Below are positions 44,580 to 56,410 of a stretch of 64,000 nt of DNA, one piece after another. The stretch spans positions 59,408,079-59,472,078 of the forward strand of contig OY829327.1 of the NCBI GenBank assembly GCA_963691655.1. The letters are read 5' to 3'. The notes under the pieces are model-generated. The model ran no database searches and was not told where the DNA came from. It saw nothing but the letters and a program-made list of their open reading frames with translations. This stretch comes from Toxonevra muliebris (taxonomy: Eukaryota; Arthropoda; Insecta; Diptera; Pallopteridae). The translations under genes and the position numbers were made by a program. Each line of letters begins with the position of its first letter. Position 1 is the stretch's first letter.

Positions 44580-45520
44580 TTAGAAGTGTGATAAAAAATA
44601 GCCTATCATCGTCTTTAGTTTTAATGACAAATGAAGGCAAAATAAATTATTTTCACTTCTACAGAATGTTTGCTACGAATGGATACTCAAGTAGAAATTC
44701 GAAAAATCATTCTGAAAGTTTATTAACAAAATCCGAAATGGAGTCACTTAAAAATTGCCAAAACTGTTAAAGTGTCCTGTCAAACTGTTAGTTAGCTGGG
44801 TTAAGAAAAACTTTAATGACAAACTAAACATTGATCGAAAGGTGGGATCTGGCAGAAAGTGTGGATCGGGAGACTAAACGTGTCAAGAACTTTTTCATCC
44901 AAATGCTTCGGGCAGAAAAGTAGCTTAAAAATGCAGGTAAAAATTTTTCAGGTAAACTCTGTAACAAAATATCAGTGTTGCATCATGGATGACGAAATAT
45001 ATGTATTGGCGGTTTGTTTTCGCAGCTTCCAGTCAAAGTACTTTTACTTAGCGGATCAGCAAGGAAATGTGCTTGAAAAGTACAGAATCCAAACAAAATC
45101 CAAGTTCCCTAAGAAATTTCTTGTCTGGCAGGCCACATGCAGCTGCGGTAAAAGAAGGCTGCCGTATGTAACTTCCGGGTCAATCAATACAGATATTTTG
45201 AATGCTTGTAAAAGAAGTTTAAAACCATTTATAATGCAACATAATGTATCGAACTTCTTTTAGCTTGATCCGGCATCATGCCGCTATGGAAAAAAGCGAT
45301 GGAGTGGTGCACCATTTTTATAGTAATAGCCGAACTGCCCAGAGCTGAAGCCAGTGGAACATTATTGGGCTCTGTTTAAGCGGAAAATGAAGGAGACGAA
45401 AGGGAATTTAAGATTAAGTGGAATGCAGCTTCCAAACACATTAGTAAAGCTTTATGGGCCTTAATGGAGGGAGATCCTGAAAAAGTTCTAAATTTCCTTA
45501 GAAACAAAGAATTGTAATTA
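44580..45520 (+). mobile_element. Tc1/mariner-superfamily transposase relic
   Basis: Pieces in order: KIAKTVKVSCQTVS (helix-turn-helix), DRKVGSGRKCGSG, then an open part (about 44930-45263) with YQCCIMDDEIYVLAVC, FYLADQQGNVLEKYRIQTKS, KFPKKFLVWQATCSCGKRRL and GSINTDILN, and after a stop LDPASCRYGKK and LPRAEASGTLLGSV. MDDE and the LDPASC segment fit the first two catalytic positions of a DDE/D transposase. Frameshifts and stops make it inactive. Inverted ends not found. Confidence 0.75.
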
Positions 45521-45682
45521 ATTTTTGAAAAGAATTTGCATAAAAAGAAATATAATGAAAAAAACTTTCGCATAAAATGGATTCATGGCTTACTTGATGT
45601 TTTGATTTTTCTTTGTTACAATTTTTTCGTGCGCACTTCGAAATGTGAACTATTTTCGTATAATCTTAGTGACTATTCACAC

Positions 45683-46836
45683 CAGTGTTGCCAGAACGAC
45701 TTTATCGTCATTTTGACGATTTTTTTACCCAATGACGATTTGACGATTTTTGTTGAAAAATTACGATTTTTTAGATCAAAAAACAACTGCAACAAATATT
45801 TTGTTTTAAAACCTCTTCTGCTATTTTATACATTTAATGACAAGTCGGGCTTAGTGATGATCATTAAAAAACTTTCTTCAGCATTATGCACCTATTTCAA
45901 TACTTTTTTAGGTAGTTTGATGCACAATGGTTTCATTTAAGATAATGAAAATATTACCTATTCAGCTTTTCTCTTCAGGAAGTGAAACGTTTTTAAAGGA
46001 ATAAAGACTAGGTATATCTGTGTTGAACTTGATTCCCAGTGCTGGAATTTTGATTATACTTTCCATAAATATTTTAAAACCAGAGTATTTAATTCTTGAT
46101 GTTAATAACATTGATTTCAGAGACAAAACAATATTTTTGGAAAGTAAAGATATTTACCTTGGCATTAACGCCAAAAAAAAATTAATAAGGGCCTTCATCA
46201 AAACATGCCAAAATCTTTATAAGCCTCATAAACCGCATAACATTGTCAAAATTTATATGAAATTTGACAATATGTTTACGCGGTTTACAAGGCTTTTGCA
46301 TGCATGTTTTGATGAAAACTCTTAAAGTGTTAAAAAATATCTGAAAGTCTGTTTTCTGAATCTGTAAATAATTGCACTTTTTTATTTTGAGTTGTGTAAT
46401 CAAATAAAAAACAATTTGATAATGCTGCATAATGCTGCATTGAAAGAATTAAGTCTTTTTAGCCAATTCATTATAAAGTTTAATGTCACATTTTAAAAAT
46501 TTGGGGACGAAAATTATTTTCAGCAACTAGATATTGACTTTAGGGAGTTACGATATGTTGATTTAGAGACAATTCTTGATAAGGTGAATAAATTGTGTTT
46601 ACCCAACTCATCCGCAAATGTTGAAAGAATATTATATAAAAGTCAATTTAAATAAAACTAAGTGCAGAAATCGTGTAAACAATAAGACTCTTGAAGAGAT
46701 ATTATAATATAAATGAATGCAAACATATTTAAAGAAAATAAATTTGAGTTTTTCTCTCATGACGATTTTTTTTTGAAAATAACGATTTTTCCTTACAATA
46801 TTGACGATTTTTTAAGTGAAGCTTCTGGCAACACTG
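45683..46836 (+). mobile_element. hAT transposon relic nested in the MITE
   Basis: Ends are CAGTGTTGCCAGAA and its exact mirror TTCTGGCAACACTG, with the 8-bp duplication ATTCACAC at 45675-45682 and 46837-46844. Both ends are rich in TGACGATTTTT repeats. The interior retains transposase traces: LNLIPSAGIL and LVNKI-like pieces, and near 46535-46635 DFRELRYVDLETILDKVNKL followed by CLPNSSANVERIL. That last segment is the hAT dimerisation-domain signature (LP-SSA-VER). Multiple breaks; inactive. Confidence 0.87.
46194..46316. repeat. 123-bp near-perfect palindrome inside the hAT
   Basis: TTCATCAAAACATGC (46194-46208) is exactly mirrored by GCATGTTTTGATGAA (46302-46316). The inner parts (AAACCGC.TAA.CAT and ATTGTCAAAATTTATA) also pair. 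It looks like a tiny foldback MITE that entered the hAT, making a third nesting level. Confidence 0.75.
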
Positions 46837-46984
46837 ATTCACACGGACGCAAGCATGAACGCCTGTCTTAAAGAAAGAGGTAGAAATAATAATTAGTTAG
46901 AAAAAGACAGGCGAGTTTCTATTTTTTCCTACTACCTCTCTCTTTCAGACAGGCTTTCATGCTTACTCCAGGGTGAACAGCCAC

Positions 46985-49469
46985 ATAGCAACTAAAGAAA
47001 ATAAAATCCAATTAGTGATTCAATGGGAAGGATACCGGCCTAAAAATATATCTGTTTACTTCTACTTACTATCTGAACTTAGAGTTTTGCGAATTTTTTT
47101 TTTAGCAAAATCGTGCTTTAGAGTTTATCACTTGAACCGGATCCGGACTGAAAGAAAAGTTTGCAAGAAAACAGTGGCTGACATATTTGGACCTTATTCC
47201 CGCCTTCTCATTCCTCTCGTTTGCATCAAAGCGAACTTCATACTGCTAAGGGGCTATAAATTTCGATGCTACGCCCTCAAATATCACCTAAATAAGGTAG
47301 GTCTGCCCAATGTTAGCACGAGTCACTTCAATTGATAAATAAAGAAAGAAATCCACTTTAGTTCTTTTTTTCTCAAGTCTGTTTAGATTTTCTTTTATCA
47401 AGCCTTGAATCATCATGGCATATCTTTTTTATATGAATACCAATAGAAAACCACATTTTTGGGCAAAGAGGGTGACATAAGACCTCGACCGACCCCAGTA
47501 AGGATGAAATTTGTATCGTTTAGAATTTGTAAAGAAAGTTAAATTTTAACAATTAGTTAAATTCTGCTCAATCGCAGATAAGTATTTAAAGTTAGTCTCT
47601 TTACAGTGAATTCTTATTCGCTAAAATTGGGCATATAGGTAGCACATAATGTACAGGGGTTGTTTTTGAATCGAAAACGGACATGAAAACAGTTTTAACC
47701 ACCCGCATCCAATAAAAACACGTCGCGCTTTTAAAATTCCACTTTAGCATTTCATCGCGACTTGATGATGATACGAGCCATACGCCGCACGAATCTTATA
47801 GGTACATACCCAAATACCTCCAATGCAATGCCTTGTGCGTGTGGATACAGCATAAACATAAACGTGAGTGTGTATGTATGTGCCTTGTGTATGTATTGAG
47901 AGATAGTGAGTGCCAACATGAAAAAGCAACAGCGCCTGTCGCCCCACTTTTCATTCATTTGCATATACCGCGGTGGGGGTTCAACGCGCAAAGACAATGC
48001 GACACGAAATGGAAAATGCTAATTGGCGTGCTTCCATCACTACCGCACCTCTCCCAATTTTGAGGGGCGCGCATCACTTCGCGAATCAGCAACGAATGAG
48101 CAACAAGCACACACACACAGCACACAGTATGTTGAGCCGCGCTCATGTCACGTGCTGTACTAGATTTATGACTTGTTTACCTGTTGTATGTATGCAAGTA
48201 TGAGTGGGCAACGTTGGCGAGAAACATCCCCAAAAAAGCTGAGTGGCACCAGAGCATACGCACGCATACGAAAATCATACAGCGAGGGTTCCTACACAGA
48301 TCCTCGTTGAACGTCCGTCTGTCCGGCTGTTGAGAGGCAACAGCACCGATTTTAAGCTCCGCCTTCGTGTGAAAAATACATATGATGAAGGAACTTGTTT
48401 TTTGTGGTAGGAGGAACGGGCCAGGCGATTTTAATATACAGAATATTTTTGCGCATGCACTCTCTTTATGCTCGCAAATTCTGGGCTGTCGTACAAAAAA
48501 AAAAGTAAAGAGTAGTAAAGAGAAAGAAAGAGAGTGAGCACATTTAATAAGAGTGAAGTGAGTTGCTCTTAAATTGAACGTAATACAAATGTTGAAATTT
48601 ACTAATTATCAAAATTTATTAGATTATTTTTTCAAATAATAATGCATTATAAATTAAATTTTTTTATGCGTTCTTGATCTCAATTCAAACGAATTAAATT
48701 GATTAACACTATACTACATAATTTCGCTACTGTAGCACGTGCTTTAGTTGAATTTTATATGATTTCCTGTATAACGGTCATGCATAGATGTACATACACA
48801 TATGTACATACATATAAATAGATAATTAGCACAAACACATAAGCACATTAGGGTGGAGCGAAAAGTGTAAACCATGATAAGTTATGTGCAATTTAACCTC
48901 TATTAATCACAAAACTTGTCATATTTACTTAAAAGCTCAGATCTCCTCTTGAAGAGGTTGAGTATTTATTATTATAACATAATATACATAAATTATATAT
49001 ACACCCCTCTTCTCTATCTAGTCTGTCCAGTCCCGTTTAGTTCAGGAATTTGAGTAGTGCAGACGGATGTGCTAGTTCAGTATGTGATGGCGCAAATTCA
49101 GATTCTATTCAAATTTATACAAAAGTTACAAAAATATTACTAAAACTAATTACAACCAATTAAATGCAAGGTTATACGGCACGCTTCTTATCTCTTAGCG
49201 TTGTGGATCGATGCCACTACCAACGGAGATAAGATCTGCTTCTCGATACAGTGTTGCATTTTTACTACAATAGTATTTCCACCGCCACAAATACTATGTT
49301 CTTGATATGTATATGCCCAGATATTTCCTTCTTTTTCGGATCTGTCCTCTTCCTCATTGTAAAACCTATACATTGAACTTCTCTCAATACCTATTTGATA
49401 CAGGTCCAACCAGAATATCAATTGATATATACAAACTATTTTTGTTGAGCCCCATTTAGCATGAGGCCG
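46985..49469. other. Intergenic stretch, no gene recognised
   Basis: 46985-47340 has an unremarkable 120-codon frame. 47700-48330 is GC-richer with CA microsatellite (48109-48126) and could be regulatory, but I see no defined motif. 48490-48540 is GA-rich. The rest is AT-rich. Confidence 0.35.
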
Positions 49470-49640
49470 GTGTTCCCTTTTTAGGTAGCTGTCCTAGTGG
49501 TTCATTCTTCTATATTTCAGCGTGTCCTGGTACTCAATATTGTTCTTGCCTAGTTGGTTGAGCCTACTCAAATAATCCTACACTAATTTATTGGTGAGCT
49601 GCTTAACTGTAAAACATTATGGCAATATCTCGTCTTCGGA
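49470..49640 (-). mobile_element. LINE RNase H fragment
   Basis: On the minus strand it reads VKQLTNKLV, DYLSRLNQLGKNN, close to the RNase H segment at 29200-29330 (ITSKLVWDCLSMLNQL). Short and broken. Confidence 0.5.
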
Positions 49641-50028
49641 AGTACATCCTGTATAGATTAAATTTTGAACATTTACTATGCTCAAAGTTTGTACTTATCC
49701 CCCCCCTGAACTTTTTAAAGCAATTACATTTATACAACTCACAGTTAGGTAGTAGTTTATGTGTTGGCTTATAGCTCAGTCCAGTAGCGCCACTCTGAAA
49801 ATTGTTGTTGAAATTACGGTTCGGACTTAGAGCCAGCGAATATCTTTTCCGCCCTGGTATTCATGACAAGAACAATTAACAATGTACTATTTGCTACAAG
49901 CATAAAAAAAAGTCCTGCAAATCTGGAAAATAACGGCTTCTAAATAGTATAGTGCACACCAATCGAGCTAGCGTTCGTATTTAAATTAATTTTGGATACA
50001 TTAATTAGGGGTTGATTCAAGTTTCTTA

Positions 50029-50637
50029 CAGCTCGAAAATGCCAACTTAATTAGGTAACTAATGACAACACGTGTGTGAAGCGTCAGTCTAAGGAGTTTG
50101 TTGCTATGGAGTACACACCAATCGAACGCACTGAAGTGGTACATTCAAAATATCTTCTCCATTTTCCCGATTGAGAAGTTATTTAGATTTTTTGAAGCCG
50201 ATTGTTCATGAAAATGGCATGGAGCACTTCTGGTTTCAACAAGACGGTGCACCACCTTACACAGCTCATGCCACAATCGATTTTTTGAAGCCATTGTTTT
50301 CCGGTCGGTTTATATAAAGAAATTGTGATTTTAACTGGCCTCCGCGTTCATCTGATTTGACACCGCCGGACTTTTTCCTCTGTGGTTACTTGAAGTCAAA
50401 GGTTTATATTAACAAGCAAAGGATACTAGACAAAATTAAGACCAACATCCGCCAGGGAATAGCCACCATATAAACATTGGCAAATACGATGGAAAATGCC
50501 GAAAAACGGCCACATTACGTCATTCGAGCTCAAGGCGATCACTTCAAAAAGTGATGTAATGAAATCTCTTCAAACCAAATTAAACGATTTTCTACTTTTT
50601 TTTTTAATTAATGGACAACCTAATATGGCCAACCCTG
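50029..50637 (+). mobile_element. Internally deleted Tc1/mariner-superfamily transposon, copy 2
   Basis: The right end, read on the other strand, is CAGGGTTGGCCATATTAGGT, flanked by TA; the left end (about 50029) is diverged. Inside are EYTPIERTEVV, then FQQDGAPPYTAHATIDFLKP, WPPRSSDLTPPDFFL, CGYLKSKVYINK and KTNIRQGIATI in shifting frames. As in copy 1 at 5548-6190, the middle of the transposase is missing. A stray fragment at about 49953-49975 resembles its N-terminal part. Confidence 0.8.
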
Positions 50638-52449
50638 TATAATAGCTAGTAGGTTTTGATTGAAATCAGGAAGATTACCGCTGAATCATTGCCTCACTCA
50701 CAAAGAGATGCTTGCTCTAACACGTGATCTACTTTTGCCGAGCAAAAATAATTTATTGTGTTAACAATGAATAGAGTGAGCATATAAAAACCTAGTAGTA
50801 AACTAATTTTCGCATCACCTTATTTTACACACATTATACATAGTATATGCATGTATGTATGTTTGTATAGAGGAAAAAAGTCATGTATGGAACAAAAAAA
50901 TCAGCACAGACACATATTAATTTCATATATGTCAGTGTGCTTGTGAATCTACCTTCTCCTCCCTTTCTCGCTCCACACTCAGTGTGTGTCTACTCTGTAT
51001 ATATTGAAATAAAACTTTTACTTCTGAATAAAAAATTACAAGGACTTTTAGTTACTTGTGTTTTTTTTCTGTTTGTTTGTTCGTTTGCTATGATATCCAA
51101 AAGAATTTTTTGTACTTTCTCTTTCTGTCGATTGTCTCTTTTTTATGTCCTTTTAGGAGCCATGCAGTGGGTCTGTTGAGAGCAAAAGAAAAATCTTCAT
51201 TTTATGAAAGAAAAAATTATAAAATATACATATTACTACAAGTTATTTTATATGTTGATGGTGTTGGTGGTGTTCTTGCTGTTGTTGTTGTTGTTGGTGA
51301 TATTATGTACTGCGATTTTCCTATATGCTATTATAATTTTATTATATCTTTTTATCGTTTACTATGAGTATCATACATAGATACTGCTAGAGTAGGTATA
51401 TCGAATCGAGCAACCGAGCACACATGCACAAGAGTCTGGAAAATAAAGGTCAACAGCAGAAACTATTTAATGTGTATGAGTGTGTGCAAAAAAAAAAACA
51501 CAAAAAACAAACAAAAAAAAAACAAAGTTGAAAAAATGTGTTACAAAAGTTTTTTCTTTTATTCCGTCTGTCTGTCTGCGTGCTTTTTAGGGTATTACTA
51601 TTTTTCCATTTTTTTATGTACTTTAGTTATTTTTTTCTTATTTTTTATGTATTTTATGGGTTTAGGTTACTGAGAGACGAGACAATGCAATAAAATAAAA
51701 TGAATTCGATGATAATTCTTTTTCCTTGGCTTTTATGTACTTCTGTGTGCTGGTGAAGCGGGATGAGGAGATGCGGTAAGGCTTCTATAGTAAATGAACT
51801 GTGTGCACATGTTTGTCTGGTTTTATTTACTCTCTTTCAGGGTTATGAATGAAAATCAGCTGTTTGAGTTTCATACGTGACTTGAGAAATTAATATATGT
51901 ATGTATGTATGTATGCTTATATGCCTGTACATATGTATGTATGTAAGAATGAACTTTTTGCAAACAATGCCTTAAAACACATTAAATTCAAAATTAACGC
52001 AAACATGGGCACACATACCTACATTCATAAATAAACAACACTTTCAATCGAGATTGAAAGATTTTCTGTTTGTTAGAATCAAAGAAGTGTGCCAAAATCT
52101 TGGGGTAGGCACTCGCAATAGGTACTACTTACTGTAGTATTAAACGGAGTTAAATACATACATCATTAATATCTGGATTAATAGGAAAGAACTCATCGTA
52201 TCAAAGAGAAAATTGAATTTACACCACTCCGATTGTTTAACCCTTCCCTGCCCATGCTGCCATGCATGGTCCCACCACTTTGGAGAGTAATAGTGGCGCC
52301 ATCTTGCGTCCAACATCCAAACCACAATATGGGTTCCGTAAATTGCGGCTTTCTGTATCGATGCGCATATATAACGGTATTAGAAAATAAGATAAAATTT
52401 TTGATTTTCTATATCTCTATGTCTCACGAAGCACTTTGCGGTTCTGCAG
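50638..52449. other. Low-complexity intergenic stretch
   Basis: T-rich and A-rich runs, a (TTG)n tract at about 51270-51296, and ATGT microsatellite at 51896-51955. Open frames here (for example 51056-51367) are homopolymer-driven. No gene supported. Confidence 0.4.
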
Positions 52450-52532
52450 GTCCATCTTTCTTTATGTATAGAACCCACGAAGTCGTTGATCCAACGCATG
52501 ACCTCAATTATATACTGAAATATTTAGCAAAG
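52450..52532 (+). CDS. Candidate orphan exon
   Basis: An acceptor (GCGGTTCTGCAG) precedes and a strong donor (AAAG|GTAAG) follows an 83-nt segment open in one frame: PSFFMYRTHEVVDPTHDLNY followed by ILKYLAK, with two bases of a preceding codon. The composition is unlike surrounding chance frames. I do not recognise the protein. It does not match the next conserved block of lobo, and its phase does not fit lobo exon 2. A chance arrangement is quite possible. Confidence 0.27.
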
Positions 52533-52536
52533 GTAA

Positions 52537-52704
52537 GTGGCTGTTCGAACGGGTACAAGCATGAACGTCTGTGTGAAAGAGAGAGGTAGAAAAAATAGGT
52601 AGTAAGATAGAGGTAGAAACTCGCCTATCTTTTTTTAACTACCTATTTTTTCTACCTCTCCCTTTCAGACAGGCGTTCATGCTTACGCCCTTGTGAACAG
52701 CCAC
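52537..52704. mobile_element. Palindromic MITE (GTGGCTGTTC family), intact copy
   Basis: GTGGCTGTTCGAAC..AAGCATGAACG at the left is mirrored by CGTTCATGCTTAC..GTGAACAGCCAC at the right; AGAGGTAGAAA and TTTCTACCTCT pair inside. TAA is duplicated (52534-52536 and 52705-52707). A TWA target of 3 bp suits PIF/Harbinger-type MITEs (family knowledge). Confidence 0.85.
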
Positions 52705-52744
52705 TAAGATCATTACTTCAATCACATGCAAATACACTAATATC

Positions 52745-53090
52745 TAGTGATGGGAAGTATCGAGTGATTTCAACTATCGATAGTTAACAAATAAATGATT
52801 TTGACTATAGAGCGATTTTTTTCATTCATTCATTTATTCGAACTAGTTAGTAGTGATAAAAACTATAGAGTGATTTTAACTATTGAAAAGCTGAATGAAT
52901 GATTTTATCGATCGGACGATTTGTTCAGTCGAATTCATGTATTCGCATTTTTCGCTTACAGAAAAAAATCGTTGGCATATTTCGTTAATAGCAAAAAATC
53001 GTTAATTTATTCGAAAAAACCATTCGTCTGATTTATTTACAACTATCAAATAATTCGATAGTTCTTATTCGATAGTTCTAAACACTACTA
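52745..53090. mobile_element. MITE-like repeat, TAGTGATGGGAAGTA family, copy 1
   Basis: Begins TAGTGATGGGAAGTATCGAG with TATCGATAGTTA and an internal restart TAGTTAGTAGTGATAAAAAC; ends near CACTACTA. Related to 62453-62627, which keeps the mirrored end TACTTCCCATCACTA. Confidence 0.6.
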
Positions 53091-54501
53091 ATAACAAAAC
53101 GTACAAATGTTTTCCTCTAAGTATTAAAGTGTTAATTTTAATTTGTATGCACCATGTGTAGGACTATCGTAAATTTCGAACCTTCATCGAATTTATGAAA
53201 TATAACACAATTTAGGTGAAATAATGTCTGGAATTGTAACTAAATTAAAATAAAACCTCAGTACAAAATAATTGATCAGATACAAAAGACAAATTAACAC
53301 TGTGCAATTAAAATCAGTTTTTCTTGGCCGGATGAGAATTGAAGAAGGATTCTCGATTAATTTTGAACCAATGATCACGAATTTTTCGGTTTTTCTTACT
53401 TTCTTTTATTATTATTTTTAATCTGTGGAATTTATATGAATGATCCTTTTGATTGGGACAGGTTTGCCTTTATGAAAGGTTAAAAAACATAGCCATGAAT
53501 CTATAGATAACCAGAAAAGGCTTATCCCTTTTTTCCAAGTTTAACTTTTTTATTTTCATATTCTCTTGCCTTTTGTAAACATATTTTATGATTTAAATTT
53601 CTGTTAAGTAATAGTTTATAGCATTTTTTTGAAGAAATTAGTCGAAAAGATTTTACGAACAGTTTTTGCTCTTATACTTTTGACTTCAAAGACGAAAATA
53701 TAAAAAATGTTCGTCAACCAGAAAACATGAAGAATACTTAATACAACTAAATGCATATATTATTACTAGTAAAATCTGTTAAACATCAAATTGAATGTTG
53801 CCTATAGGCAACATCGAGCAGGAAATGATTAAAGATTGTGATGCGCAGATTATACATTTCTAATTGCAAGTTTCGGTTTTAATTTGCTTGCTATCACTAC
53901 TTTTATAACAAAATTTTTGTAATATGATCAATCTATTATCTAAAAGCAAAAATTAAAATTTAACAAAACATTAAAGTTTAAAAAACTAAACCTGAGTTTC
54001 TTGAGATATTTCCATGCCTTTGTAGAATTTTATATATTTCTAATATTTGCTCTCAACATTTTTTTTTCGATTAATGTTTTTCCAAAGGCTTTCTTAAAAG
54101 CAACATATTGTATTAGCAATATTCATTCTTTAGATTTAAGTGCTGAGTAACAAGGTAAAAATGTAAAACAAAAGTACTTTACAATAAATACATTTGATTT
54201 TACTCCCATTTTTCACAATTACTCTAGTTTGTTACATTGTTATTCTGAGTAAAAGAGAGTCAGTGCTGCCTACTTCTTTATTTCTACGACAACAAGAAAT
54301 AGAAAACAAGGTGTTTGTTGATAACGCGTTAAGTTGGCAAAATTGATCGCAGGGGGGAAAAAAACAGCTGATTTATATTCACATTAGAGAGCACTCAGCT
54401 TTAGCAGGTAAAACATTACTTTTTTACCCCCTTACTTTACAGGTAAACATTACTTTTTTACCCCGTTACGTATTCTTTTTTTTTTTTCGTTTCACCCCGT
54501 T
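53091..54501. other. AT-rich intergenic stretch
   Basis: No gene or defined repeat seen apart from a duplicated AACATTACTTTTTTACCCC at about 54411-54465. Confidence 0.4.
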
Positions 54502-54751
54502 GACGACCTCGATAGTCTAGTGGGTAGTGCACTAGACTTTCATCCGGGAGGTTCGGGTTCGATTCCCGTCTTCGTCTGGTGATTAATTTTCATACCTTTC
54601 TCATATTCACTGTCAATATGAAGTTTATGAGAATTATAAGATAATGTACAAGTACACTCATTGGTTGGTAATGGCAAAACCACCAAGCCGATAAAAAAGG
54701 CCGTTCAGGCCTAAGTGTGTCTCTCGACAGTCACTCCAGCCTAACCTAACC
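54502..54751 (+). mobile_element. tRNA-derived SINE, second copy
   Basis: The head is GACGACCTCGATAGTCTAGT, then CTTTCATCCGGGAGG and the exact B box GGTTCGATTCC; the body is as at 21820 but with about 55 bp missing before GGCCGTTCAGGCC. It ends CCAGCCTAACCTAACCC. The A-box is better kept here than in the first copy. Confidence 0.87.
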
Positions 54752-55359
54752 CACCCAGCACTTTACTCTAAATAGTGAATAGGGATATTGTTAAACTCCA
54801 TTAGGACTTCAATGTACATTCCAAAACTTTGAGTGATCACTGCTCTCTAACCATATATAAAAATATAAAAAGTTGCTTCACATTCTTAAATTCTAAATGA
54901 AAAATCATCAAGATCGGAGAAGGGGAAAAATTTACTGCTTTTAGTCGATTCTTGTTAGAATTACCAACAGATGTTTTATCAAATTTTTTTATCAAGAAAC
55001 ATAGAACAATCTTCCTCCACGTTTATTTTTCGGAATAAATTTCTGAACAAATCCTGACAAGGTTGTAAATTTCAAGCTGTCAGTTTCCGGACATTATGTC
55101 CGCAAAATCCAGAGGAACAAAAATTTCTTGCGAAGCGTTATTAACATACTAGTTTGCGGTAGTGCATAACGAGCATGACGTTTAATAATATGATTCGAGC
55201 GAATACTATGTTTTTTTGTTGTTTTCTTCTGTTCAGTTTTTTAACATGAGATGGCGCATTATTTTATTTATTTTATTTAGTTACGTCTATTCTACTGCAC
55301 TTCCCTTACCGGGAATCGAACCCTGGACCTTAGAGTTAAAAGTCTGGCATACTATTGAT

Positions 55360-56410
55360 TAATTTGGGTGTTGGGTACTACGACCTAAAAGGTCTATTAT
55401 ACCCCCGACAGTAGTTTGGTTATAAGCTATCAGACCAACCAATCTTGCTGAGGAATCTCAGTTGATGCGGCTTCAAAGGTATGATGTCCCTACTTTCTGG
55501 ATGGTAGTGTCATAGGCAGCTTTTCCTGCTGTGAGTGAGTGCGTCGTAGTGTATTAGGATATATTCTGGTGTTTCCTTGTTATCCTGGCAAAACCTACAG
55601 GTGCTATCCTGACTTATGCCTAAGCTCTTCATATGCTTCGTTTACAGTATCCTAAGAGGAAACCCATGATTAATCTAAGTTCATTTTTACTTAGCTTGAG
55701 ACAAAGAGCTGCTCTTTTGGGGTTGAAATTTCCAATCAATAACTTTGATTATCAAAGCTTAGGAAGGTAAGTTCCTCTTTTAAAGTGCCTTTTATGGTTT
55801 GAATTCCTATACCTATCAGGGGTTCTGAACCAATATAGGTCTTGACCGCTGCATTTCTTGCTAGTGGGCTATTTCGTTACCGTGAATACCTGCTTAGGCA
55901 CGCACACATATATTGGCCTTAGCTAATGTATTCAGGAGCTCTAGCAATTCCCATTTTAGTTTTGAGGAAATCTCAACGAAATCTAGTGTTCTGATAGCGG
56001 CTTGACTATCTGAGTATATTACAGTGTTTTACCTTTTACACCCACGTTCGTAAATCACATAACTGTATGGTAGGAATCTTCACATCACTGCATCCACTCC
56101 TGGGTTTTGTTTATTCTCAAGCCGTTGGTGTCAACCCACTTTAATGTGGGTTTTTTTGAGAGGTGTGGAACGTCTCTCTCTTATTGCTAAGTATAACTTA
56201 GAAGAAGCTATATTTTTCATCTCTGTGAATGGACTAGGAGCAGGTTCGCAGAGATATCTTCCAGATGTCTATTGCTAAGGGTCTCTCCTCTGTCAGCTCC
56301 CTCCCTTATTATAAATTTATTATACCCATACTTTACTGATTATATTGGCTGCATGTTTTTTCCAGCAAAGTTTTGTGTCTAGTGTCACTCCTACATATTT
56401 AGCGGAAGTT
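55360..56410 (-). mobile_element. LINE reverse transcriptase/RNase H relic, second copy
   Basis: On the minus strand: YVGVTLDTKLCWKKHAANII near 56330-56400, then (about 55900-56020) SDSQAAIRTLDFVEISSKLK and WELLELLNTLAKANI, followed by traces of a C-terminal zinc-knuckle region (RITRKHQNIS). The order matches the relic at 29200-30030, but the sequence is clearly a different, older copy. Confidence 0.75.

Larger units (their letters stand above)
45669..46984. mobile_element. Palindromic MITE (GTGGCTGTTC family) split by a hAT insertion
   Basis: The MITE arms are 45669-45682 and 46845-46984. The right part has AGCATGAACGCCTGTCT.AAAG, AGAGGTAG, and the mirrored CTACCTCTCTCTTTCAGACA, AGGC.TTCATGCTTAC and GTGAACAGCCAC. 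Without the insert it would be about 154 bp. The left terminus reads GTGACTATTC, one of several small changes from the copy at 52537-52704. Confidence 0.8.

Noticed and set aside
51056..51367. Two overlapping hydrophobic frames of about 100 codons
   Set aside because: Driven by T-runs and a GTTGTT tract; no start context, no family.
52450..52532. The missing exon 3 of lobo/DRC7
   Set aside because: The phase does not match lobo exon 2 (which ends on a full codon), and the residues do not match the next conserved DRC7 block.
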